Positions 1 to 6,358 of a DNA stretch of 19,441 nt are shown piece by piece (within the stretch, counting starts at the first letter, position 1; the number at the start of each line of letters is the position of its first letter). Position numbers and translations under genes: made by a program. Under the pieces are notes generated by a model. That model worked only from the letters and a program-made list of their open reading frames with translations. It ran no database searches and was not told the origin of the DNA. The stretch lies in contig JBDTLT010000092.1 in NCBI GenBank assembly GCA_039934635.1, positions 1 to 19,441 of the forward strand, read 5' to 3'. The DNA comes from DATLFA01 sp039934635 (GTDB lineage Bacteria; Actinomycetota; Acidimicrobiia; Acidimicrobiales; WLNW01).

Positions 1-352
1 AGCGGTGATGCGCCCGATGGTTGCCGGCCCACCAGAGCGGCCCGCGCTGTACCGCGGTGACGCCGACGAACGCGAGCAAGAACTGCCGCACGCGCCCCGT
101 GCGATACGTGCGATGCGAGAAATAGCGGTGATAGCCACCGGTGATAGCAAGCAGCCGAACGAAATACGTCACCAGCGCGATGACGACCGCGCGACTGGTG
201 ACGCCGGTGAAGATGACGAGCAGCGGCATCGCGTGGAAGATCACGAACGGCACGACGCTCAACTTCGACCAGCCCGAGCGTGCGAGCGCAACGGCCTGTC
301 CACCGTCGCCATCGACGATGGGCGGATCGACGAGGACGATTTCGCCGTTCAC
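1..352 (-). CDS. Fatty acid (acyl-CoA) desaturase, N-terminal part, cut by window edge
   Basis: Membrane di-iron desaturase of the stearoyl-CoA/delta-9 type, which introduces a double bond into acyl chains. The first 117 residues are present and the gene continues beyond base 1. Seen: hydrophobic segments at about residues 32-50 and 55-72, the first His box HxxxxH (H75-H80, HRYFSH), and the second box HxxHH (H112, H115, H116, in NHRAHH). The third His box would lie outside the window. I chose the GTG at 352 because the ATG at 382 runs into a stop after ten codons and no other start fits this frame. No clear Shine-Dalgarno precedes it. A TAGGGT -10-like hexamer lies 38 nt upstream on the same strand. 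The gene diverges from the small basic protein at 461. Confidence 0.9.
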   Translation of the reverse strand, partial: MNGEIVLVDPPIVDGDGGQAVALARSGWSKLSVVPFVIFHAMPLLVIFTGVTSRAVVIALVTYFVRLLAITGGYHRYFSHRTYRTGRVRQFLLAFVGVTAVQRGPLWWAGNHRAHHR

Positions 353-390
353 GACGAAGCAAAGCGGGAGAAGTGGACCATGTGACCTGC

Positions 391-396
391 ACCCTA
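391..396 (-). promoter_or_regulatory. Putative -10 element (TAGGGT) for the desaturase gene
   Basis: TAGGGT on the minus strand fits the TANNNT -10 consensus of actinobacterial housekeeping promoters. It would give a 5' leader of about 30 nt before the GTG at 352. No recognisable -35 element. The same hexamer occurs on the plus strand at 449-454 before the divergent gene. Confidence 0.35.
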
Positions 397-448
397 ACCG
401 GAAGACAGTGGTCGAAAGAAGGCGCGAGCGACTCTTCGGAGCGGCAAG

Positions 449-454
449 TAGGGT
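449..454 (+). promoter_or_regulatory. Putative -10 element (TAGGGT) for a leaderless transcript
   Basis: TAGGGT ends exactly 6 nt before the ATG at 461, so transcription would begin at or next to the start codon. The same geometry recurs at 1644, 4274 and 12828 and in the divergent promoter near 11146. No Shine-Dalgarno is present, which fits a leaderless message. Confidence 0.5.
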
Positions 455-460
455 GTGCCC

Positions 461-589
461 ATGGCAGAGAAATCGAAACCATCGGCAGAGGCAAAGAAAC
501 CCGGCCGAACCCTCAAAGAAAAACGTGCGGCCAAGAACGTCAAGCAGGCCGCGCAAAAGGCGGTTCGCAAGGGTTGGGAGTCGAAGTAG
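461..589 (+). CDS. Small lysine-rich basic protein (42 aa), hypothetical
   Basis: A 42-residue ORF with 11 Lys and 3 Arg (about one third basic) against 4 Glu. It has no hydrophobic segment and no Cys or His. Composition suggests a soluble, possibly helical or disordered, nucleic-acid or ribosome-associated protein, but I recognise no family and assign no function. Support for it being real: the codons are typical of the region although AAG/AAA-rich, the ATG lies 6 nt after a TAGGGT -10 hexamer (leaderless architecture seen repeatedly in this window), and it fills an otherwise empty gap between the divergent desaturase and the carbonic anhydrase. It ends 45 nt before the carbonic anhydrase start and may share its transcript. 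Overlapping ORFs in the other frames look like shadows. Confidence 0.65.
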   Translation: MAEKSKPSAEAKKPGRTLKEKRAAKNVKQAAQKAVRKGWESK

Positions 590-634
590 TCGTCCGAGTA
601 TCCGAGACCCGATCCGACCCGTAGCCAGATCGAT

Positions 635-1120
635 ATGAAGAAGATCGTCCGCCTCCTCGACGCGAACGAGGGGTACGCCGCGGCCCGAGCGAACGTGGCC
701 GACCCTCGCCCGAGCCGGCGCCTCGCCGTCGTCACCTGTATGGATGCCCGCATCGACGTATTCGCCGTTCTCGGTCTGCACCTCGGTGAGGCCCACGTGA
801 TCCGCAACGCGGGCGGACGGGTCACCGACGATGTGCTGCGCAGCCTTGCGCTGTCGAGCCACGTGCTCGGCGTCGACACAGTGGTCGTGATGCAGCACAC
901 CAAGTGTGGTCTCGCCGGGGTGTCCGACGACGAACTGCGCAATTTGACCGGCGCCGATCTCGGGTTCTTCCCGATCGACGATCACGCGGCCGCCCTTCGT
1001 GAAGACATCGAGTTGCTGGCCGGCACGCCCTTTCTCGGGCCGCTGAATAACATTGCCGGCTTCATCTACGACGTCGAGAGCGGCGAGATCGACGATCTCG
1101 TGCGGTGGGAACGAACCTGA
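635..1120 (+). CDS. Beta-carbonic anhydrase (161 aa)
   Basis: Zinc enzyme interconverting CO2 and bicarbonate in the cytoplasm. Seen: the C-x-D-x-R motif at C35-M-D37-A-R39 (zinc ligand Cys plus Asp/Arg dyad) and the second zinc motif H88-x-x-C91. EAHVIRNAGG and TDDVLRSLALS are characteristic of short actinobacterial beta-CAs such as Mycobacterium tuberculosis Rv1284, which is close in length (163 aa). All catalytic residues are present, so it is probably active. The ATG at 635 is preceded by a weak TAGCCA hexamer (622-627) and no clear Shine-Dalgarno. It may also be read from the small gene 45 nt upstream. A short CAGAC-G-GTCTG inverted repeat begins 5 nt after the stop. Confidence 0.93.
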   Translation: MKKIVRLLDANEGYAAARANVADPRPSRRLAVVTCMDARIDVFAVLGLHLGEAHVIRNAGGRVTDDVLRSLALSSHVLGVDTVVVMQHTKCGLAGVSDDELRNLTGADLGFFPIDDHAAALREDIELLAGTPFLGPLNNIAGFIYDVESGEIDDLVRWERT

Positions 1121-1132
1121 AACACAGACGGT

Positions 1133-1201
1133 CTGCGTAGTCGACGGAAACACTCTGCGTAGCCGGCCACGGATGCGTCGGTACCACCTCCTATTTACGG
1201 T
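1133..1201 (+). promoter_or_regulatory. Promoter region with two CTGCGTAG sites 22 bp apart
   Basis: Exact 8-mers CTGCGTAG at 1133-1140 and 1155-1162. They are followed by CAC at 1168-1170, GATG at 1172-1175, TC at 1178-1179 and a TACGGT -10 candidate at 1196-1201. The same arrangement with the same distances lies at 4211-4279. With a start near 1208, the site centres fall at about -50 and -72, positions typical of an activator. TATTTA at 1192-1197 is an alternative -10, but the shared site geometry does not depend on that choice. Confidence 0.55.
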
Positions 1202-1240
1202 CACTGTTCCGCACCGTCGGGGCGGCAACGAGGAGGTTCG

Positions 1241-1615
1241 ATGAGCACAGAGGATTTCCATCGGGGTCTCGCGATCCAGCGGCAACTGTGGGGCGACCTG
1301 GTCGCATCCGACGGGCGGCCGAATACACCAGCGGCGCGGCTGGCCCCTGACTTCTTCCCGCAGACGACCGAGACCGTGTTCGGTCGCATCTGGGGTCGAC
1401 CGGGCCTCGAGTTGCGCGACCGTGAACTGATAACCGTTGCCATGCTGGCGACGCTCGGACGGTTGGGCGAGTTGAAGGGCCATCTTCTTGCCTCGCGCAA
1501 CATCGGCCTATCGCAGACCGAGCTCGTCGAGGTGCTGATTCACGTGAGTGCCTACGCCGGCCTGCCCGCAAGCGTGGCCGCGCTCGACGCGGCGGCCGAA
1601 GTCCTCACCGAGTAG
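1241..1615 (+). CDS. Carboxymuconolactone decarboxylase (PcaC-like) family protein (124 aa)
   Basis: Small all-helical protein of the CMD family. Characterised PcaC enzymes decarboxylate gamma-carboxymuconolactone in the protocatechuate branch of aromatic degradation. Seen: the PcaC-type core RELITVAML (residues 61-69), E77-x-K79-x-H81, and H101-x3-Y105-x-G107-x-P109. There is no CxxC, so it is not an AhpD-type peroxidase partner. Length is close to PcaC. The start is well supported: GAGGAGG at 1230-1236 sits 4 nt before the ATG. It precedes the LAL regulator by 40 nt and lies downstream of the paired CTGCGTAG sites. The true substrate is unknown, since the family includes many lactonase or isomerase-like members of unproven function. 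Confidence 0.88.
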   Translation: MSTEDFHRGLAIQRQLWGDLVASDGRPNTPAARLAPDFFPQTTETVFGRIWGRPGLELRDRELITVAMLATLGRLGELKGHLLASRNIGLSQTELVEVLIHVSAYAGLPASVAALDAAAEVLTE

Positions 1616-1643
1616 TCGTCTGCCCCGGTGGACCGGTGACCGG

Positions 1644-1649
1644 TACGAT
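1644..1649 (+). promoter_or_regulatory. Putative -10 element (TACGAT) for leaderless LAL regulator transcript
   Basis: TACGAT ends 6 nt before the ATG at 1656, matching the leaderless spacing seen elsewhere in the window. It supports 1656 as the start over upstream in-frame codons that would extend the protein into the decarboxylase gene. Confidence 0.5.
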
Positions 1650-1655
1650 GCCGCC

Positions 1656-4205
1656 ATGGGGGACCAGGGGGAACTCTTGGGGCGCGCCAGCGAGCTGGCG
1701 GCGGCCCTCCGCTCGCTCACCGGGCGAAGCCGAGGCATCGTCGTGACAGGCTCGCCCGGCATTGGCCGATCGGCGTTCTTGCGGGCAGTCGGTGAGCAGG
1801 TGTCCGCGCCTGTGGTGGTGGAGCTCACGGCGACGCGACAGATGCGCTCGCGCGCTTTGTGGACTGCCGCACCGCTACTCGATGCGACGGCACCGAGCGA
1901 CCTTCCCGATTTTCTGCGCGTCCGGGAGCCGTTGCACTTCGGGGTCGCGGCCGAGCGAGACGATCGCGTGCCGCTTGTCGTGGTCGATGATGCGCACTTC
2001 GCCGACGCTCGGTCTGCGGCGCTGGTGCAGCAACTGGTCGCGGCGCGCCATGTACGCGTCGCCTTGAGCGTTCCGCACCTTCACCACGCGCCCGAAGCCG
2101 TGCGTCGCCTCATTCACGATCAACAACTCGTCGCCATCGAACTCGGTCCTCTCTCCCAGGCGGTCGCCGGCGAACTGCTGTTGCAAGCGGGCCTGGCCGA
2201 GGCTCGAGACGACGCGCTGTCGAGCGACGCATGGGCGCTGAGCGCCGGGCATCCACTGCTGGCGCTGGCGGTCGCCCGCGATGCCCGCCGCGGGCCTGGT
2301 GAACATCGCGAGGTCGTCGAGGCCACACGCCGCATTTTCGATCGCTGCGGTGGCGCGGCGAGGCGGGCTGCCGAGTTCCTTGCCGCGGGCGGGCCGATCA
2401 GCGCCGAGATGTGCGAACAGGTCGGAGTCGGGGGCGGGTTGCGGCGGCTCGTGGCGTTCGCCTTCGCGCAAGGCTCGGACGACGACGGGGGCTACGTGCT
2501 CGCGCCGCGGGCTCTCACGATCGGTAGTCGTGAGCTCCTCGGCGCGCACGGGATCCGCGAATGTTGCCGACGGTTGCTCGAGGGTGGCGACGCCCACACT
2601 TCGCTCGTCGCCCAAGCACGGTGGCGCCTCGGTGCGCAACGACGCGCAACGGCTACCTGGTGGATGGATGCGGCGCGTGAGGCCGGCGCGGCGAACGATG
2701 CTCGACTGCGGCTCGCATGCGCAGAAGCGGCGGTGGCGGCGAGCGCCGGCGCCGTCGGTGAACTCGAACGCGCCAGGGCACTGTCGGCGCTCGGGCGGGG
2801 GGCCGACGCCGACGCGATCCTCGCTCGGCTGCACACGACGAGCGACGACGAGCGCGTGCGCACCGACGCACTCGCCGCACGCGCCTGGAATCTGGGTTTC
2901 GTGCTGCAGCGGCCATCGGACGCGGACGAACTCTTGGCCGCGGCAGAGCGAACAACCGACGACGCGGTCGAGCGAGCCGAGCTCGTGTGCCTTCGTGCCT
3001 CGCTCACGTTGCACGATCGTGGTCCCGGTGTCGCGTTGGCGGCGGCCGAGGCACTGCACGCGAAAAGTGTTTCGTTCGAACGCGCGGCGCGGGTGGTCGA
3101 GACATTGGCACCTGCGCTGTCGTTGCAGGGTCGCTGGGAAGAAAGTGAGGAGTTGGCGCGTTCATTCCTCGACGGTCCGGCTCGCACGACCGCCTCTTCG
3201 CTCACTCGATTGCGCCTCGCCGTTGTGCGCAAGTGGGCGCAACTGCAGACGGGACAGTTCGACGACGTGATGACGAGCGCGTCTGCGGCGTCCACTTCGG
3301 CGACCGCGTCGGGTGCGCTGGGTGACGCGGCGGTATGGCAACTCACCTATGGCTATTGCGCGCTGCTCGCGGGCCGAGTGCGCACCGCAGAAGATGCACT
3401 GGCCAACGCCGAACTCGGCCTCCGCGACGTGGATCTGTTCGGGTATCTCCCACTGTGTCTCGCAAGCCGCGGACGCGCCCGGGCATTGCTGAGTGAAGGT
3501 GCGGCGGCCGAGGCGGCATTCGACGAAGCGGACCGGCTCGTCGCGTCGTCGCACCCATTCACTGCGCTCGATACTGCGCCCGATCGCGCCTATCTGGCGG
3601 CGTGCCGCGGTGACATCGCAACCGCTGCCGCGCTGGTCGACGGCGCCGTCACCCGAGCCGTCTCCTCGGGTCACGCGGGGGTTGCGGTGCGCCACCTATG
3701 GGAGCTTGCGATGTTCGGGCGCGCCGTCGACGCGGTCCACTATGCCGACGCCATCGCCGGCCGGGTCCAAGGCGCGTTGGCCGCGACCATCGTGTCGGGT
3801 CTTCGGGCAATTGCCGAGCGCGATGCGTCTGGCGTGCTCGCCGCCTCAGAGCACTTCGCGAACATCGGAGCGATGATGCACGCGCACGCGGCAGCGCAAC
3901 TGGCGGCGACGATGTTCGACGACGCGGGCCGCAGCGCGATGGCGGCGCATGCGGCATGCCGGGCCGCGGCGCTGCTCGCTCAGTGCGAAGGCGCGCGGTC
4001 ACCGTTGCCGTTCATCGCCGGCCGAGTGTGGCTGACCGCGCGGGAACAACAAGTTGCCGCGCTCGCCGCCAACGGCGCGACGAACCAGGCGATCGCGGCG
4101 AGCTTGCGCGTGTCGGTCCGTACGGTCGAGACGCATCTCCATCGGGTGTACTTCAAGCTCGCCGTGTCGGGCCGAGCCGAGCTGGCGGCCGCGTGGTCGC
4201 GCTGA
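1656..4205 (+). CDS. LuxR-family large ATP-binding (LAL/MalT-like) transcriptional regulator (849 aa)
   Basis: Domains in order: an N-terminal STAND-type P-loop ATPase with Walker A-like GSPGIGRS (residues 32-39) and Walker B LVVVDD (107-112); a long Ala/Arg/Leu-rich helical central region, probably TPR-like repeats (about 300-770); and a C-terminal LuxR-type HTH (about 791-849) with LTAREQQVAALA, NQAIAASL and SVRTVETHL intact. LAL proteins activate transcription, often of catabolic or secondary-metabolism genes, in response to a ligand. The Walker A Lys is Arg38 (codon CGA), which would weaken ATP hydrolysis. I start at ATG 1656, not 1548, because the protein from there opens with the usual ELLGRASEL entry and the ATG follows TACGAT by 6 nt. 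It lies between two promoters carrying the same paired sites (1133 and 4211), so it is their likely regulator. Confidence 0.9.
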   Translation: MGDQGELLGRASELAAALRSLTGRSRGIVVTGSPGIGRSAFLRAVGEQVSAPVVVELTATRQMRSRALWTAAPLLDATAPSDLPDFLRVREPLHFGVAAERDDRVPLVVVDDAHFADARSAALVQQLVAARHVRVALSVPHLHHAPEAVRRLIHDQQLVAIELGPLSQAVAGELLLQAGLAEARDDALSSDAWALSAGHPLLALAVARDARRGPGEHREVVEATRRIFDRCGGAARRAAEFLAAGGPISAEMCEQVGVGGGLRRLVAFAFAQGSDDDGGYVLAPRALTIGSRELLGAHGIRECCRRLLEGGDAHTSLVAQARWRLGAQRRATATWWMDAAREAGAANDARLRLACAEAAVAASAGAVGELERARALSALGRGADADAILARLHTTSDDERVRTDALAARAWNLGFVLQRPSDADELLAAAERTTDDAVERAELVCLRASLTLHDRGPGVALAAAEALHAKSVSFERAARVVETLAPALSLQGRWEESEELARSFLDGPARTTASSLTRLRLAVVRKWAQLQTGQFDDVMTSASAASTSATASGALGDAAVWQLTYGYCALLAGRVRTAEDALANAELGLRDVDLFGYLPLCLASRGRARALLSEGAAAEAAFDEADRLVASSHPFTALDTAPDRAYLAACRGDIATAAALVDGAVTRAVSSGHAGVAVRHLWELAMFGRAVDAVHYADAIAGRVQGALAATIVSGLRAIAERDASGVLAASEHFANIGAMMHAHAAAQLAATMFDDAGRSAMAAHAACRAAALLAQCEGARSPLPFIAGRVWLTAREQQVAALAANGATNQAIAASLRVSVRTVETHLHRVYFKLAVSGRAELAAAWSR

Positions 4206-4208
4206 GCG

Positions 4209-4279
4209 ACGTACGTGGTGCGCCTCGGGCAACTACGTAGCGGTGCACCGATGACTCCGGGTCGACGAGAACGTACCGT
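4209..4279 (+). promoter_or_regulatory. Catabolic operon promoter with paired CTACGTAG-like sites and -10 TACCGT
   Basis: GTACGTGG at 4211-4218 and the perfect palindrome CTACGTAG at 4233-4240 lie 22 bp apart. They are followed by CAC (4246), GATG (4250), TC (4256) and the -10 TACCGT (4274-4279), which ends 6 nt before the ATG at 4286. Every distance equals that in the 1133-1201 region. Two further perfect 8-bp palindromes overlap or adjoin the sites: ACGTACGT (4209-4216) and GGTGCACC (4242-4249). Probably an activator-controlled leaderless promoter. Confidence 0.6.
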
Positions 4280-4285
4280 CGGCCC

Positions 4286-5182
4286 ATGGCAGCACTGGGC
4301 ATCGTCGGGGTCGGCAAAATGGGGGCCAACATCTGGCGGCGGCTGAATGACCGCGGACAGTCAGCGCTGGTCGCAGACGCGAGCCCGGCGACCGCCGCGG
4401 TGCTCGGGGCCGAAGGGGCGACGATCGTGGCCGACGCAGCCGCGCTCGCGGCACAGTGTGCGGTCGTGCTGTTGTCCCTGCCGACGTCGGCAGAAGTGCG
4501 CGAGGTCGCGCTCGGCCCGCGGGGTCTGGTTACGCGTGCCGCGCCCGGCACGCTCGTCATAGACCTCACGAGTGGAGTCCCTGCCGCGAGTCGGGCAATC
4601 GGTGCGGAGCTGGCCGAGCGCGGCATCGGCTATGTCGACGTAGGCGTGAGCGGGGGAGTCGAAGGCGCGAGGAACGGCACGTTGAAGGCAATGGCCGGCG
4701 GTAGTGACGCCGACTTCACCGCGGCGCGGCCGATCCTCGATCACCTTGCGCCGTCGTTGTGGCACTGCGGTCCGGTCGGTGCGGGGCACACGGTGAAGAC
4801 GCTGTTGAACCAATCGAATCAGGCCAAGTTGATGGTCGAGCTCGAGGCACTTCTGGTTGCGGCCAAGATTGGTCTCGATCCGGTGCTCGTCGGGCAGGTG
4901 CTCGATACCGCGGTATGGAACCATTGGCTGTTCGGGCCCGACGGACGCACCAACGTCGGCTTCGCCTTGGCGCTCGCGTGCAAGGACTTCGACATCGCGC
5001 TGGGCGTGGCGGCGAGCGAGCGGGTGGGTGTGCCCGTTGCGGCGGCCGCGCAACAAGCGTTGCGCCTGGCTTGCGGGGCGGCCGGCCCCGACGCAGATCT
5101 CATCGACACTGTCGCAGTGTGGGAGCGCATCGCCGGCACACGGATCGAACGGCGAACCACGACGAAGGAGACGCTCGCATGA
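4286..5182 (+). CDS. NAD(P)-dependent 3-hydroxyisobutyrate dehydrogenase-like oxidoreductase (298 aa)
   Basis: Beta-hydroxyacid dehydrogenase family; members oxidise 3-hydroxy acids to semialdehydes or reduce the reverse. Seen: N-terminal Rossmann motif GIVGVGKMG (residues 5-13); substrate-binding segment DLTSGVP (93-99); DVGVSGGVEGA (118-128) with GTLKAMAGG, the family hallmark; and the catalytic lysine region GAGHTVKTLLNQ with K171 and N175. The C-terminal half is the all-helical dimerisation domain, and length is usual for the family. The ATG lies 6 nt after TACCGT, indicating a leaderless first gene. Its stop overlaps the next start by 4 nt (ATGA), so it is translationally coupled to the amidohydrolase. 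The substrate in this cluster is unknown; tartronate semialdehyde or imine reduction are alternatives within the superfamily. Confidence 0.88.
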   Translation: MAALGIVGVGKMGANIWRRLNDRGQSALVADASPATAAVLGAEGATIVADAAALAAQCAVVLLSLPTSAEVREVALGPRGLVTRAAPGTLVIDLTSGVPAASRAIGAELAERGIGYVDVGVSGGVEGARNGTLKAMAGGSDADFTAARPILDHLAPSLWHCGPVGAGHTVKTLLNQSNQAKLMVELEALLVAAKIGLDPVLVGQVLDTAVWNHWLFGPDGRTNVGFALALACKDFDIALGVAASERVGVPVAAAAQQALRLACGAAGPDADLIDTVAVWERIAGTRIERRTTTKETLA

Positions 5183-6327
5183 GAGATGGCATCCGCATTA
5201 TCGATGCCGACGCGCACGTCATCGAGCCAGCGTCCCTTTGGGAGCAGTACCTCGACGAGCCGTTCCGAGACCGCGCGCCGCGCCAAGTGGGGTTGACCTT
5301 CGGTTTCGAATTCGACGAATTCACCGTCAACTTGCCGGGACAGTGGAGCCCGGGCGGATCCGCCGACGACGTGGCTCGGCTGTCCGAACGCATTCAGGCG
5401 ACGTTCGCCGAGCTGTTCCCTGCCGCGTACGCCGAAGGGTTCTCGGCGCCGGCGCAGGTGCGTGACATGGATCGCGAAGGCGTCGACATCTCGTTCCTCT
5501 ATCCCTCGTTTGGATTGTTCGTGCTGGCGAGCGACTCGATCGAGCCGGCGTTCGCGAACGCGCTCGCCCGTGCCTACAACAACTGGATGGCTGACTTTTG
5601 CGCGGCGGATCCGGCGCGATTGAAGGGCATCGCCATGTTGCCGCTTCACGATCCCGCACTGGCCGCCGCCGAAGCAGAACGCTGCGCGACCGAACTCGGT
5701 TTCACGGGTGCCTTTGCCCGACCGAACCCGATTCACGGTCGCAATTTCGACGACCCGGCCTATGACGACCTGTGGTCGGTGATGTCGCGTCATTCGATGG
5801 CCCTCGGCTTGCACGAAGGCGGGTTCCCCCGGCTTCCGCAAGTGGTGAACGGCCGGCTCCGACATCCCGAGCAGGTACACATCTGCACGCACCCCATGGA
5901 GCAGATGATCGCGGCCGTCAGCATCATCTACGGCGGCGTGCTCGAACGATTTCCCGGCCTGCGGGTGGCGTTTCTGGAGGCCGGTTGTGGATGGGTCCCG
6001 TTCTGGCTGCACCGCATGGACGAGCACTGGGAGAACTCGCGTCGACGCAACTTCGGGTCGACCGATCTGCTGCAGGCCTCGCCGAGCGACTATTTCCGCC
6101 GTCAGTGCTACGTCTCCGCGGACTCGGGTGAATACATGCTCGGGCAGGTGATCGACCTGATCGGGGACGACTGCATCGTCTTCACGACGGACTACCCCCA
6201 CCCCGATTCACCGTGGCCGCACGCGGCGGAAGAGTTCCTCGGACTGCCGGGAGTCGCCGACGAGTCCCGGCGCAAGATCCTCTGGGACAATGCGTTGGCG
6301 CTCTACGGACAGACGCTCGGGCCGTAG
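5179..6327 (+). CDS. Amidohydrolase family 2 (ACMSD-type) metal-dependent hydrolase or decarboxylase (382 aa)
   Basis: TIM-barrel metalloenzyme of the amidohydrolase_2 family, whose members include aminocarboxymuconate-semialdehyde and other decarboxylases as well as hydrolases. Seen: N-terminal DADAH (D11-x-H13) followed by EP; H212 in GLHEGG; H238 in CTHPMEQM, usual metal/active-site His positions; FLEAGCGW; and catalytic D338 in TTDYPHPD. The first metal ligand is D-x-H instead of H-x-H, common in actinobacterial members of this family. A Shine-Dalgarno (AAGGAG) lies about 8 nt before the ATG, inside the previous gene, and the start overlaps that gene by 4 nt. A second, divergent amidohydrolase lies at 8045-9253 facing this one. 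Whether it decarboxylates or hydrolyses cannot be decided from sequence alone. Confidence 0.88.
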   Translation: MRDGIRIIDADAHVIEPASLWEQYLDEPFRDRAPRQVGLTFGFEFDEFTVNLPGQWSPGGSADDVARLSERIQATFAELFPAAYAEGFSAPAQVRDMDREGVDISFLYPSFGLFVLASDSIEPAFANALARAYNNWMADFCAADPARLKGIAMLPLHDPALAAAEAERCATELGFTGAFARPNPIHGRNFDDPAYDDLWSVMSRHSMALGLHEGGFPRLPQVVNGRLRHPEQVHICTHPMEQMIAAVSIIYGGVLERFPGLRVAFLEAGCGWVPFWLHRMDEHWENSRRRNFGSTDLLQASPSDYFRRQCYVSADSGEYMLGQVIDLIGDDCIVFTTDYPHPDSPWPHAAEEFLGLPGVADESRRKILWDNALALYGQTLGP

Positions 6328-6330
6328 TAT
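6325..6330 (+). promoter_or_regulatory. Putative internal -10 element (TAGTAT)
   Basis: TAGTAT overlaps the amidohydrolase stop codon and lies 7 nt before a GTG that opens a six-codon ORF leading into the flavoprotein start. It could be an internal leaderless promoter for the flavoprotein gene. No -35 is evident. Confidence 0.35.
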
Positions 6331-6337
6331 TCGACCC

Positions 6338-6358
6338 GTGAAACGGGGGGTCCAGTGA
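6338..6358 (+). CDS. Possible six-codon leaderless leader ORF (MKRGVQ) upstream of flavoprotein
   Basis: GTG AAA CGG GGG GTC CAG TGA begins 7 nt after TAGTAT. Its TGA overlaps the GTG start of the flavoprotein gene (GTGA at 6355-6358). If transcription starts at 6337/6338 this would be a leaderless upstream ORF translationally coupled to the enzyme gene. The run of six G (6345-6350) inside it also serves as the Shine-Dalgarno of the downstream gene. It may be coincidental; there is no experimental or conservation evidence here. Confidence 0.25.
   Translation: MKRGVQ

Noticed and set aside
1125..1135. CAGAC-G-GTCTG inverted repeat after the carbonic anhydrase as a terminator
   Set aside because: A 5-bp stem with a single-base loop cannot form a stable hairpin, and there is no U-run. 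It overlaps the CTGCGTAG site region and may be part of that.
1875..3059. Long minus-strand open frame (394 codons) opposite the LAL regulator
   Set aside because: The plus frame encodes a recognisable ATPase-HTH regulator; the antisense frame has Arg/Gly-rich low-complexity composition and no motif. Long antisense frames are expected at this GC content.
4819..6201. Minus-strand open frame of 460 codons opposite the dehydrogenase and amidohydrolase
   Set aside because: Both plus-strand genes have clear catalytic motifs; the antisense product has no recognisable domain and spans two unrelated genes.
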